A DNA stretch of 64,000 nt from Glebionis coronaria (taxonomy: Eukaryota; Streptophyta; Magnoliopsida; Asterales; Asteraceae): contig CM046877.1 of NCBI GenBank assembly GCA_025667525.1, positions 28,734,737 through 28,798,736 on the forward strand. Direction: 5' to 3'. The first letter of the stretch is position 1. Each line of letters begins with the position of its first letter. The translations under genes and the position numbers were made by a program. The notes beneath the pieces were generated by a model that did not search any database, was not told the DNA's origin, and was given only the letters and a program-made list of their open reading frames with translations. Below are positions 35,312 to 46,744 of the stretch, piece after piece.

Positions 35312-36890
35312 GAAGCCTTGCTATCAGGTCTCTGATTGGTTGGAGGAATGGAAGTAAAAAAGTTGCAAGCAAAAGTAGACTCCAAGCTAGTGGCTTGTCA
35401 GATCAAAGGGGAGTTCGAGACATGCGTTGATCGAATGGTCAAATACCTAGCCAAGGCTAAAGAGCTGTTGACAAAATTCACAGAGTTTGACATCGAGCAT
35501 ATTCCAAGAAGCAAAAATCAAAAGGCAGGTGTATTAAGCAAACTGGCCTCAGTTGCCTTCAACCACCTCACCAAAGAAATACTGGTAGAATTCCTAGAAG
35601 CTAGATCGATTGACGTACAAGAAGTCAACGATATAGTGAAGAAGAAGGGGATTGTTGGATGGCACCAATCCGAAGGTGTCTAGAGGAAGTTATATGGATT
35701 CCGGAAAAAGATGAAGCCAGACGCTTGAGGATGAAGATCAGCCATTACACCATTGAAAATGGAGTCCTGTCCAAAAAATCATACTTATCACCAATGTTAA
35801 GATGTGTGGGACCACTACAAGCAAACTATATCATCCGAGAAGTGCACGAAGGAGCCTACTGAATGCACTCCGATTCAAGGTCGGTAGTGGCAAAGATAAT
35901 GCGACAAGGGTATTTCTGGTCGACGATGCATCAAGACGCCCAAGACAAAATATCCAAGTGCGACTCATGCAAAATAAACGGACCAATACCAAGGATGCCA
36001 AAGACGAAACTCACTTCAATAACCTCACCGTGGCCCTTCTATCAATGGGGAATGTACATCTTCGGACCAATAACGAGAAACGCGGGTAACATGAAGTTCC
36101 TAATTATTTCCATCGACTACTTCACCAAGTGGATCGAAGCCAAACCCATAACCAAGATCACCGGTAAGGAGGTTAAGAAGTTTACTTGCGAAAACATCGT
36201 CTGTAGATTCGGATTGCTGGGAGTCATCATGACTAACAACGGAAAACAACTAATCAACGGGTCATTTGGTAGGTGGTGCGAAAAATGGAATGTCAAGCAA
36301 ATGACTACCGCGGTAGCACACCCGCAGGCAAACGGTTTAGTGGAAAGGGCCAACAAGTTATTGATGCATGGGTTAAAGGCTCGATTGGGAAGAATATTAA
36401 TAGGTTGGGTTGACGAACTACCGCATGTGCTATGGGCACACAGGACAATGCTCAAGACCAGCAACGATGAGACCCCGTTTAGCCTAACCTACAGCAGCGA
36501 AGGCATGATTCCGGCAGAAATTGGCATCCCATCAGCCAAAACTCTCCTCTTTAACGAGGACGCCAATGAAGAAGATTTGCGCTTGAATCTAGACCTGTTG
36601 CAAGAACAGAGAGAAGCTGCGGAAATACAATAAGCCAAATACAAAAGAAAGTGGAGCAGTACTACCACAAACGGGTGAGGTCATGCTATTTCAAAGTCGG
36701 GGACTTCGTGTACTGACGAAATATGGCTAGTCGAGTGGAGAAAGTTGGAAAACTTGGACCCAACTGGGAAGGTCCTTACAGAGTTCAAGAAGCCTATCAA
36801 AACGGCTCATACAAGCTCGAAACCGTCGATGGGAAGGAGATACCTCGAACTTGGCACGCAACTAATTTGCAAAAATGTTTCATGTAAACT
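35312..36890 (+). pseudogene. Tat element E RNase H (partial) and integrase
   Basis: RNase H tail typical of Tat (EVKKLQAKVDSKLVACQI, then IPRSKNQKA). A frameshift falls near 35660-35685, and a TGA at 35860-35862 stands where a Cys is usual before MHSD. Integrase zinc site includes CDSC. In the core the first Asp is present (SIDYFTKW), but the second catalytic position reads M-T-N-N-G-K-Q where S-D-N-G is expected, so Asp is Asn. The Glu of VERANK is present. The frame ends at 36633, and a C-terminal tail is recognisable to about 36890 in other frames. Inactive. Confidence 0.8.
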
Positions 36891-36989
36891 GATTGAACGA
36901 TGTACGAATATCTATGAATGAAAACCTTATTTTAAAGCATTATTAATTGCAATATTTATAAAGCTTCGGTCTAGCTAGCCGAAAGGAGT

Positions 36990-37530
36990 ATAAAAACGCA
37001 TTAAGAAATGTCAGACGCGCCCAAGGGGTAGTCCGAAGATAAATCAAAAGAGGCCCAGTGCCTATATATCCCATGTAATATGTGAAACACAAGAAGTATT
37101 GGACGCGCCCAAGGGGCAGTTCGGAGATAAAGTAAAAGTGGCTCGGTGTCGATATCTCCCACGTAAGATAGAAAACACACGAAGTGTTGGACGCGCTTAA
37201 GGGGTAGTCCGGAGATAAAGTAAAATCGGCTCGGTGCCGATATCTCCCATGTAACATAGAAAACATACTAATTGTTGGACGCGCCCAAGGGGTAGTCCGG
37301 AGATAAAGTAAAAGCGTCCTGGTGCCGATATCTCCCACATAACATAGAAATCACGCTAAGTGTTGGACGCACCTAATGGGTAGTAGACTGATGGAAGCCG
37401 ATATCTCCTTGATACAAATGAAAAGTGTTAAGTGTTGAATGAACTCAAGTAGGTGGTCCGGAGCCAACACCTCCCACACAACACATAAGACACATAAAAT
37501 GTTAGACGTGCCGGAAGGGCAGTCCAAAGC
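36990..37530 (+). repeat. 88-bp tandem repeat in element E
   Basis: The landmark GACGC(G/A)C recurs at 37014, 37102, 37190, 37278 and 37366, exactly 88 bp apart. Two more degenerate units follow toward 37530. Each unit contains CCAAGGGG, GGAGATAAAGTAAAA and GATATCTCCCA. Since 88 is not a multiple of three, the ORF across it on the - strand is not a conserved protein. Confidence 0.9.
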
Positions 37531-37772
37531 AAACTATAAGCATTAAGAACGTAGTATACCAAAGAAAAATATAGAAAATATAAATTCATTCATAATATAT
37601 TGTACGAAATAAGCATTAAGAACGAGCAAATCATACAACCAAAGAAGAAAATAGTTATTACAAACTTTGTTTGGATGGCATATTGTTCGAAATTAAAAGA
37701 GTACAAATTAACCCCGCATAGAGGGGGCTTTAGTTGGATCTACAAGGCATTCATTAGAAGAGGTCACTAGGC

Positions 37773-40242
37773 TCGCTTATGCCGAACGCCCATCGTGCTC
37801 CGGAGTGTCTTGGTTCACAGAAGAAGAATGCTCGACTTGATCAGGAACATGAGGAGGAATTTGAAAAAAAAATCCGAAGCGCCAACAGCAGAAGCATTTG
37901 TGGCCGCAGGCAAAGCCAGCCTCTCATCAGGTAGGAGCTGCATAATGTCCACCACGGGAAGCTTATTTGCCGCGGCCACCTTGGCAGTAAAAGGGTATTC
38001 TGTTGAGAACAAGGCAGTGAATTCATCTTTCCAAGTTTTAGGTGCCTCAACATCAATATTGGCAGCGGCTACAATCGCTTCGGCAATCTCCTATACAATC
38101 ATTTTGTAAACATCAACTTTATTAAGCCAACAGAAAAAGCTCCATTTGCGCCGAGGGAAATATATCGCCGATATTCATAACTGGCCAGAAGCTTCCACAC
38201 CAAGATTGGAATACCATCCTCACCAAGACATGCTTTTCCACTTCGGCTTGGGCAAGAATAGCGGTCAAATGTTTATTATTAACTTCTGATTGCTTCAACT
38301 GGCCAGACGTAGGAACCAAGTCTTGCGCACTAGCCTCCAAAAGCTTTTCTAGCTCAGATATCCCCCGGTCTTTCGCCTCGGTAGAAGGTTGCAGGCCTTG
38401 CTTCTCCTCTTCCAATCCTTGCACACGTTGAAGATACTCTTCTTCCTTAGCGATGCATCTTGCATGTTCGTTCTCTAACCTCTTCTGAGAGGATGATAAT
38501 CACTCAAGCATGGCCTTTCCTTTAGCAAAGTGCTTGCTCGAATTGACAGAGGGTAGCCAGATAGGAATGCTCGCGGCTGAGACCCTCATAACTTTTCATC
38601 AGTTCAGCGACGGTCAGTGTACTGAGAGCAAGGGTCTGATAATAACGGCTGGGGATGTCATAATTGGAGTAAGAGGATAGCTCAGTCTATTCGGTTGGAT
38701 TATCCAGATGCGACAAGAGTACCTTTGAAGAGTAATGAGAGTCAATCCTCACGTCTTCCTTCAGACGCCATGCTGGCACAAACTACGCGGACGGCTCACC
38801 ATCATCTTGAAAACCTAAACAAGGGAAGGAGAAGATGAGTCCAATAAGACAAAACAAAAGAGCATAAAAACGAAGCACATAAAGGGAAAAACAAGAGTGT
38901 GTATAAAAAAATAATAATAAAAAGAAAAAGAAGAAAACAAACTTTTAGAATCTGTAGTATCATGATGGGTACCCAAAGTCCGTGAAGGTGATGAAGGATC
39001 ACTTAAGTTAATCAACGGATGAGTGTTTTCCAGATCGACACTAGCGCCATTAGCATTAGTACGAGAGCCACTGGGATGAGCATGACAAAGATAAGTGGTG
39101 GAATGAATCTTTGTTTCCTTAGATCCAGTCGAAGACTGCGATTATTTCTTCGCCTTCTTCTTGGCACGGCGACCTGAAGTCTCCCCTCTTGCAGTCCTCT
39201 TCTTTTCTTTAACAAGCTGAACCTTACCTTCTTGCCTCATCCGGGCCTCAACAACCTTGGGATTGGGAACCGTCACGGCCTCTTGGAGCTTGGTTAACGG
39301 TGGAGTAGGCTCCCCAACGACCAACGGATGTGTAACCTTCAGATCATGAACGGGCACCTCGGCGTTCTCATCACGACCAATCTTAACTTCATCAAAGGAA
39401 GGAAGTCTTAATAATTCATCCATAGTAAGTTTTGCAAAGAAAAAGAGAATAAAGGTAAGAGCGAGCATAAATAGTCGGCGGAAATGATATGAAGAACGCA
39501 ATAAAACAATACCATTTCTATCAATATCCACAGCAATACGACGAAAACGGGGATTCTCATACGGAACTCAAAGGCCGAAAAGGAACAATAAATGTTTATG
39601 GGGGGACGAAGAGGAATGGGTGTAGCGGCAAGCAATTCTGCATGCGCTTCAACAAACTTAGTAGGAAATTCGTTCGTAACCTCTGGATCCTTGTGCCTCT
39701 AGGGCAAAGCATGAGGAATAGCTCTCCGGTCAATCAAAAACCACTTCTTCTTCCAACCCTTCAAACTAGAAGTTCTTTCCAACAAGCATTTACTGTACTT
39801 ACCTGGCCCCCGACTCTCGAAGGAAAACCAATGGCCCTGCTTGCAAAGCTTATAAAAACCGAAATAAACTAACGGTACACGGTATATTCAAACTTTTGCA
39901 ACGGATCTCGAACATGGTCGCACGGTTAACACTCATGCGGATCATTTGAGAGGTGTGAACATGAAAGTATCGTATCACGACCGAGAAAAAACTCAAAAAA
40001 AGAATACGGTGTCCACCATGTTTCAAATAATACTCATATATACCAATAAATTGTTGAGGCAACTCATCCATAGTTAGTAAGGGATCAAGCAAATGAGACC
40101 GGAGATCCGCATGGATAAGATATTTGCGAACAATCAACTTCAGGTCGTCCTGTGACAACTCATAAATACTAATGTGCATATCGCATTTAAGATCTCGAAA
40201 AACCGATGGCCTCCCTCCTTCCCCAAGGTCATCATCAGACAT
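37773..40242 (-). pseudogene. antisense ORF (aORF) of Tat element E
   Basis: On the strand opposite to integrase. The start ATG at 40242 (MSDDDLGEGG) leads into a domain with IGIYEYYLKHGG and SVVIRYFHVHTSQM, resembling the 'putative transposase, gypsy type' domain of Tat antisense ORFs. It ends with an acidic tail before a stop near 37773. Between these, pieces are visible at 39142-39531 (Lys/Arg-rich, nuclear-signal-like end) and 38122-38424 (Glu/Leu/Gln-rich, coiled-coil-prone), in different frames. I cannot say from sequence alone whether introns or frameshifts separate them. Its role in Tat elements is unknown. Confidence 0.65.
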
Positions 40243-40713
40243 AATATATGAATAAAAGGAAGACGAACAGATAAAGCAAAAAAAAAAAGATGAAGAAGGC
40301 GAAGCGCACACCTGGTAAATAAGAAACGAGGATAGACGGAGAAAGCAACAATGGAAGGTGCAATAAGAAACGTAGACGAAAGAGAAAATAAAATTAGTAT
40401 TTATAACATAGGGGAGCGACAATGAAAAGACACTCACAGAGGTGCACACATTCCATCGCGTAATCTGGACTGATGAAATACTGACAAGGACAAGTGATAA
40501 CATCTCAAACCACACACGAAGGTCGAGGCCGCAAATGGGTATCAGCTAAGAAATCGAAAGCAAGCCTATTTAAGGATGGGTGCACACGACGGGTCGCATT
40601 TATTAGGCCCAGCACTTTTCAAAATCCAAAAAAAAACCGGACGACGGACAAAAAAACACGTAATAAAGTATCGCGCCATCAGCTAAAGCTAACAACGCGA
40701 TACTGGGGAGATA

Positions 40714-40775
40714 TGTAATGTCCGAAGACTCTTGACCGGAGACATACGCGAACATGTTGCGTAGAAGGGATATTT
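40714..40775 (+). repeat. truncated 3' LTR of element E
   Basis: TGTAATGTCCGAAG follows the purine tract ACTGGGGAGA and is lost after about 60 bp, where AT-rich host DNA starts. The exact truncation point is uncertain. Confidence 0.5.
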
Positions 40776-41273
40776 GTTAATTTCTCTAAATTTATTAAAA
40801 ATATATATATAATTAAAAATTTCACTATACTCAATCTATTTTATTTAAAAAAAAGCACTAAAATTTTATTAATTACTTTAGCTTTTTAAAAGTTTTTTTT
40901 AATAAATTTGGCAGTTATATTTTTACACTATTTTTTTCTCTATCATTTTTTCTATGTTTTTAGCCAAATTTTGAAATAAATTGGTATTAATAATTTTATA
41001 AATTAAAGAAAATATTTATTATTCAAAAAATATTACTAATTAGAGAAAGAACCGATTTTTGAAACATGAAAAATCTATTAGAGGATATATGGCCCAAGCC
41101 TGATTGTAGGGTTAGGCGTTTCATTATGATATGTACCTCTAATAAAACCACACAAAGTATTTTGTTTTACTAAGTAAAAGCACTGTTGCAAAAATCGGTG
41201 TATGGGTTTGATCAAAATCGGTCAAATATTAGATAAATCGGGGATAAATCAGAAAAATCAGAAAAAAAGATAA
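40776..41273. other. AT-rich intergenic DNA, no gene seen
   Basis: Long A and T runs and short repeats of AAATCGG near 41190-41260. An F-box N-terminus would be expected here for the gene that follows, but none is recognisable on either strand. Confidence 0.6.
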
Positions 41274-41967
41274 ATCGATCAATTTGGTTTTGTATATACC
41301 CATCTAGTATGTATTTCGTTAATCGATGATGATACATTCCCAAACCACGAATTTTCCCATATCATCCGCGAGGCTATTAAGCAACTTGATTTACGATTCG
41401 GATCATATGAATCTTCACATGGAGTATTATGTACTTTCGGTCATAAAATAGGTTCATCTATGGTCGTTCTTTGGAATCCTACTGTTAAAAAGTTGGTTGG
41501 CATTGTTATCCCTAGTTCGGGTTTGTATTACAATCTTGGTTTTGGCGTTTGTCCCAACACTAGTGACCCGAAGATCATTAAGATTACAATTCCTGAAAAG
41601 CCATGCCTGCATTGGGAAATTGAGGTCTTTACTTTAAGCTCGAGGGCTTGGGAAGGTTTTTCTATCAAGCCGCCAACAAAATTGTGTGACTTAATTGATC
41701 GTGTTCCTATAGAAGGGTTTGTTTATTGGCTTGGTTGTGGAGAATTTGGAACTACCACTAATTTTATTATTTATTTTGATTTGACTAGCGAGAAATTTGG
41801 TGAAGTGTGTCTTCCGGATAAGTTAGTAGATGCACAAGAATTGGTGATAAATAAAAGAAACGAGACTCTAGTTGTACTTCATGAGTATCATGATGAGAAT
41901 GAGATATCATATGATGTGTAGATGATCACCACTACAATATTTGACCCCTTCCCAGGCCAAATTCACG

Positions 41968-42592
41968 AGGTTTCCCTGGCGACATGTCGCCAGGGAAAGT
42001 GAATCCCTGGCGACATGTCGCCAGGGAAACGTCGCCAAGGAAGGCTGGTGCGAGATTGTTTCCCTGGCGACTATTTTCGTTTTCCCTGGTGACTAAGTGG
42101 GCCCCACAACTCTTTGGTTTAAAAATTGGTGCCACGCTGGCTTTGGTGCGAGATAGTTTCCCTGGCGACATATGTCGCCAGGGAAAAGTTAGCTGATTAA
42201 CAAACTTAAGTAAAAATGTTTATTAAACCTCACTTTTCCCTGGCGACATGTCGCCAGGGAAAGTATTCGTAGCGTTGACAAGTCAATGCCTGGCGTTGAC
42301 AAGTCAATGCCTGGCGTTGACAAGTCAACGTTCTGCTAGAGTTTCCCTGGCGACATGTCGCCAGGGAAACTATTCGTAGCGTTGACAAGTCAACGCCTGG
42401 CGTTGACAAGTCAACGTTGTGCTAGAGTTTCCCTAGCGACATGTCGCCAGGGAACTTAGCTGACTTTTTAGAAAGTCAAGTGAGCCCCAGTTTCCCTGGC
42501 GACATGTCGCCAGGGAAACTCTGATGACTTTTCTGAAAGTCAAACGGGTGTATGGTTTCCCTGGCGACATGTCGCCAGGGAAACTTTGACAT
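41968..42592. repeat. left subterminal palindrome array of the CACTA element
   Basis: About eight copies of a perfect palindrome whose core is CTGGCGACATGTCGCCAG, extended by TTTCC/GGAAA to 28 bp, plus two half-copies near 42060-42095. One copy (about 42160) has an extra AT at the dyad. Between them lies a 21-bp-period array of GCGTTGACAAGTC(A)A near 42270-42330 and 42378-42420. These positions correspond to TnpA-binding subterminal repeats in known CACTA elements. Confidence 0.9.
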
Positions 42593-42888
42593 TTTTTTAG
42601 CAGCCTGCACAGCAGGCTATTTCCAGATTTTTTCCGGAAAAAATCTACCAAAACCTGGGAATACAAATACAAAACCTGAAGATACAAATACTAAAAATCT
42701 ACCACGAATCTAGTACCAAAACACAATAACATGTAACCTCTCGATCAATACAAATACATACGTCACAACTTGAGTACAAAGTTCCTAGTTACACTTATTA
42801 AACTTGCAATTCGGGGTTTACAATTATTAAACTTGCATGCTAAGGTAGGAAAAACAAGACAAGCATACTAACCATTATTGCCATTCTA

Positions 42889-45065
42889 CCCGTCGACATT
42901 ATCATTACCACTCCCGCCACTCCCACCGGCGCCACTACCGCTGCCTCCCGTGCCACTACCGCTAGCACCACCCGATAGAAATGCTGAGAACGCATCGGCA
43001 AACCTATTGTCACTTCTCATAAAGTTAAACACTTGAGCCGCTTGTTCCAACCGTGGGTCGATGGCAGGAGGAGGAGGAATATAGTGAGCATTCCTTCTCG
43101 GCACTATCTGACCGACACCGGGCATGTGGCCTCGCTGCTTTCCACCTCGGACGATACGGTTGATCTCGTCGTCCGTATGTTTGCCTGCAGCCTTCATCGC
43201 AAGCATCTCCTCCTAATGAAGTGACAAAAACAAACGACAGTTAGTATATTATTTATTAGTCGGGTTGGTACATTATTTATCGGCAGGGAATAGTAAAAAA
43301 CCAAGGCATATCCAAAAAAATTAATTAATTAATTAATTTAAAAAAAATACTTACATACATAACGCGGTCCGCATCGCAAGGAAAATTCCCATCCTGGTCG
43401 GTGTGCGCAATGAAGAAGTGATCAATGACAGTCGGGGGTGGCACATCAGCTTCAATTGCAGCTTGCGTCTGTACATACATAGACACGCATATATAGAATG
43501 AAGCAAATTCAAAACAAAAAATCACAACACACCAAAACATATAATTAAAGACATATATGTATGTAAATTAATTATAGAATTACTCACCACTTCGTCTCGA
43601 AGGCGTGCCAACGATCGGGATCCCTGCCGACTCGGCGTCTTCTGCTCAGACCGGTTCTGGGAGTTCGTCAGGCATCTTTTCTCATAATCCGGATTACTCC
43701 AAAGTGCGATATGTTTTTCCCAGTCCTCGGAAGTAATTTCCTCCGGACGCTCTCTGCGGACTCTGCCGATATCTACCGTGCCGGTATCGATGTCTCGGAC
43801 CCAATGCTTTGTCTTGAGCGTATTTTTTCGAGAATTGTAACTCTTTGTAAGCATTTGATTGATGCCGCCACGTATACCCTTCCATCTATCATGATCACTC
43901 TTGTGTGGCGTCAAATTAAACTTATCTTGCATTCATATACAACAAATAAAACAAACACAGAGTTAGAGTTAGAGATATAATTTATACATTATTTTGTTTA
44001 TTTATTTAATGGCTTATATATTTATTTAATTTTTTATAATAAAAACAACTTATCCTGATAAGCATAAGCTTTTTGAAAACAGCTTGTTCTGATAAGTTTA
44101 TCAGGACAAGCTGTTTGAAAACAGCTTATCCTGATAAGCTTATCAGGACAAGCTGTTTGAAAACAGCTTATCCTGATAAGCATATCAGAACAAGCTGTTT
44201 GAAAAAAGCTTATCCTGATAAGCATATCAGAACAAGCTGTTTTCACACAGCTTGTTCTGATAAGCTTATCAAGATAAGTTGTATTCAAACAGCTTGTTCT
44301 GATAAGCTTATCAGGATAAGCTGTTTGAAAATAGCTTATCCGAAAAAGCTTATTAAATTATTCTCATCAAATATATATTTATTTAAAAAAAATTATATTT
44401 ATTCGAATTTTTTTATATATATTTAAAAAAATTATATGATATAAATAAATAAGATACAATTTGTATATTTATTTAAATTTGTTATTTATTTATATGATAT
44501 AAATAAATAAACAAATTTATTTAAATATATACACCATTAAATAAATAAACACAATAATGTTATGAACATAAAAATGATAACTGACCTCTATGTTCGCCCA
44601 AACCAACGTCGTGATCTCATCAGGGACATCATTCCAACTTGGGTAGTACAGTGGCACGAGCCTCCTGATACAATCCCCGATGTAATTAGCTAAATGTTGA
44701 GCATGCGCGCCGCGAGGCCGGAAAGATTTTTCTTCAAAATCTATCGGGACAAGGCCATGCTCACCAACTTCCTCCAACAAATCGATACATCGGGTAATGC
44801 CCCGAGTCTTTCTACCGGCCTCTCTGCCGCCCAAATTTTCTTTTCTTTTGCCTTTGCCTGCAAAAATCAAGTGAGTGACAAAGTCATAAAAATTCAAGGC
44901 AAGCAACATATATATGCACCAAATTTATGATTGTGTTACAATAATCCAAATATTCTTACCTTTATTTCTAAATAAGGCAAAACAACCGTTGCGGATGTTT
45001 GGCGTAGGAGGTTCATCCTCACCACCACCGTCACCACCGTGTGATCCTGCAACATCTGCTGACAT
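42889..45065 (-). CDS. Transposase_24 (En/Spm TnpA-like) gene, about five exons
   Basis: Exons read right to left, boundaries approximate: 45065-44960 (acidic start MSADVAGS), 44857-44586 (RGITRCIDLLEEVG ... LVPLYYPSWNDVPDE), 43925-43588 (DKFNLTPHKSDHD, then WEKHIALWSNPDYEKRC), 43470-43350 (AIEADVPPPTVIDHFF), 43215-42889 (EEMLAMKAAGKHTDDEINRI, ending in a Gly/Ser-rich tail). The WEK...W and Cys/Asn/Arg segments are the plant Ptta/En/Spm family hallmark. TnpA-type proteins bind subterminal repeats at both ends. No stops inside the exons as drawn, but I could not settle the phase at the second junction, so intactness is unproven. Confidence 0.7.
44036..44345. repeat. fold-back minisatellite in an intron of the TnpA-like gene
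   Basis: Six to seven alternating copies of AAGCTTATC(A/C)(G/T)(A/G)ACAAGCTG and its inverse, with units of about 50 bp joined by TTTGAAAAC. It can form several nested hairpins, for example around 44093-44112 and 44140-44160. The short ORFs on both strands are by-products of the symmetry. Confidence 0.85.
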
Positions 45066-45235
45066 CTGTACAAGTACAATTAGCATAACATAGACAAATT
45101 CATGAACAAAATAATATAAGCATGCATAAATCCAAATACAACACATCCAAATGAATATACACATTTAAACAATCCACAACAATTAGATTCATTCATTCAA
45201 AAAAATAAGTGTCTTTTGCAAGTTACAACTAAAGG

Positions 45236-46730
45236 TCAATCTTCTTCTTCACTTGAATAAACTCTGTCTTCACCATCATCATCATTCACACGTTCTTCAT
45301 CACTTAAATCATGAGGGACGTCTTCATCATCAGTAATACCATCGTCTTCGTCATCAACATCAATGATATTTGGCGGTGCATCAACCTCCGTTTCGTGGCC
45401 ATCTATATTCAAGGTCACATCACCCAAGTCATTCAAATCAGTGGAAAGTGGTAGATCAGATGAGTTGTCAAAATGTATAATATCAGGAACGGCATCTGAC
45501 ACTATGACACCCCCGTTGGAAAACTTTTTATGATTAACATGTTCAACGACCTTCCAGTTGGGTTTGTTCTTATCTTCAATGTAGAAGACTTGTTTGACTT
45601 GTGTTGCGAGAATGTATTGATCATATTTCTGAAACTCAGCTCTTGTGTCGGTGAGTTGAGTCATGTTGTTTCTATAAATAAGACGTTGTTTACGTAATGT
45701 GGGGCGAGTGTCGAACCACTTAACTTTGAACAACACAACACTGAACGACAAATAATGAAACACGAAGATCTGTTGAAGCTGACCATAAGCCATTGTGTTC
45801 TCAGGGCCAGGCGCACAAATGCCGCTGTTTTGAGTTGTACGACGTTCATCGCGACTGTGCACGACATACCTCACACCGTCGACTATGCAAGAGTTTAGTG
45901 AGATTGGATGCGGTGATGGTCCACAAGCCAAAGCGAATAACTCGCTGGTTTGGATAACCTCTAGGTCTTTGTCATTGTCTACGTGACGTTGACGGATCTA
46001 TGAGGAATAAAGGATTAGGTACAGAAAACTATTTATAATAATATTATTTTTTTACAGGTAAGTACACAAGATAAGTCTAAGTTTACCATTTTCCCAAACC
46101 ACGCGGAGAATTCTTTTTTCGTGTCTTTGTCAGGATATAATCTGAAAAACGTTCATGGTATTAGAATAAGTCGTTGTTGTTAAGAAAAAGAAGTTTCAAA
46201 ATAAAATAAAAAACGCGTACCTCTTGAACTCGGAAATATACTTGTTGATTTCAGGACTGTTGTTTAGTACATACCATTCCACTTTCTTGAACTCTTGATA
46301 AGGGACGGAATATACGACTTTTTCCCAAGCGGGTTACATACCGATCGGAACACCTGAAACTGACACGTTGGGGGAGGGGGGTCCACATTACGGTCGAGAC
46401 GATTAAATTTAGTGGTAACATCATCCCAAAAATACTTAGAACAGAAAGTCAATGCTTCTTGTGCAACATAACCCTCCGCAATCGAACCTTCTGGCTTAGC
46501 TTTATTTCGTACATAACCTTTTAGCTCTTTCATGTATCTTTCAAATGGATACATCCACCGGGGGCGGATAGGCCCGCCTTCAATGGCCTCATCAGGTAAA
46601 TGGATAACCAAGTGAACCATAATGTCAAAGAAATCAGGAGGATATATGAGCTCAAGATCGCACAAAATGTCAACCACCTTTTTTACAGCAGTCAACATGT
46701 CATCCACCATTAAAGTTGCAGAGCAGAGTT
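45236..46730 (-). pseudogene. TnpD-type CACTA transposase, C-terminal half only
   Basis: Exons on the - strand: about 46730-46264 with the DUF4218 block (PPDFFDIMVHLVIHL, RWMYPFERYMKELKGYVRNK, EGSIAEGYV); about 46245-46202 (PEINKYISEFKR); about 46137-46083 (LYPDKDTKKEFSAWFGKM); and 45999-45236 with the DUF4216 block (RYVVHSRDERRTTQNSGI) and a very acidic tail. The N-terminal zinc finger and Transposase_21 catalytic domain that should precede DUF4218 are replaced directly by subterminal palindromes. The deletion lies near 46730. An intact partner elsewhere would have to supply transposase. Confidence 0.82.
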
Positions 46731-46744
46731 GCTTAAATATATGA

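Larger units (their letters stand above)
35312..40775 (+). mobile_element. Tat-lineage Ty3 element E, 3' half
   Basis: Begins within an RNase H domain exactly where B's LTR ends, so B inserted into E. It continues with integrase, an 88-bp tandem repeat, a long antisense ORF region, a purine tract (about 40702-40711) and a short piece of LTR. Pol followed by an antisense ORF before the 3' LTR fits the Tat lineage (Retand/Grande type). The gag, protease and RT part is not in the window. Confidence 0.8.

Noticed and set aside
36943..37338. 131-codon - strand ORF across the 88-bp repeats
   Set aside because: The repeat unit is not a multiple of three, so each unit is read in a different frame; open by chance.
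41968..42592. Regular palindromic repeats resembling a CRISPR array
   Set aside because: Plant nuclear context, TIRs and TSD define a CACTA element; spacers are irregular and the same palindromes stand at the other end.
44036..44345. Possible replication origin or separate MITE
   Set aside because: No TSD or TIR boundary; it is an alternating repeat inside a TnpA-like intron.
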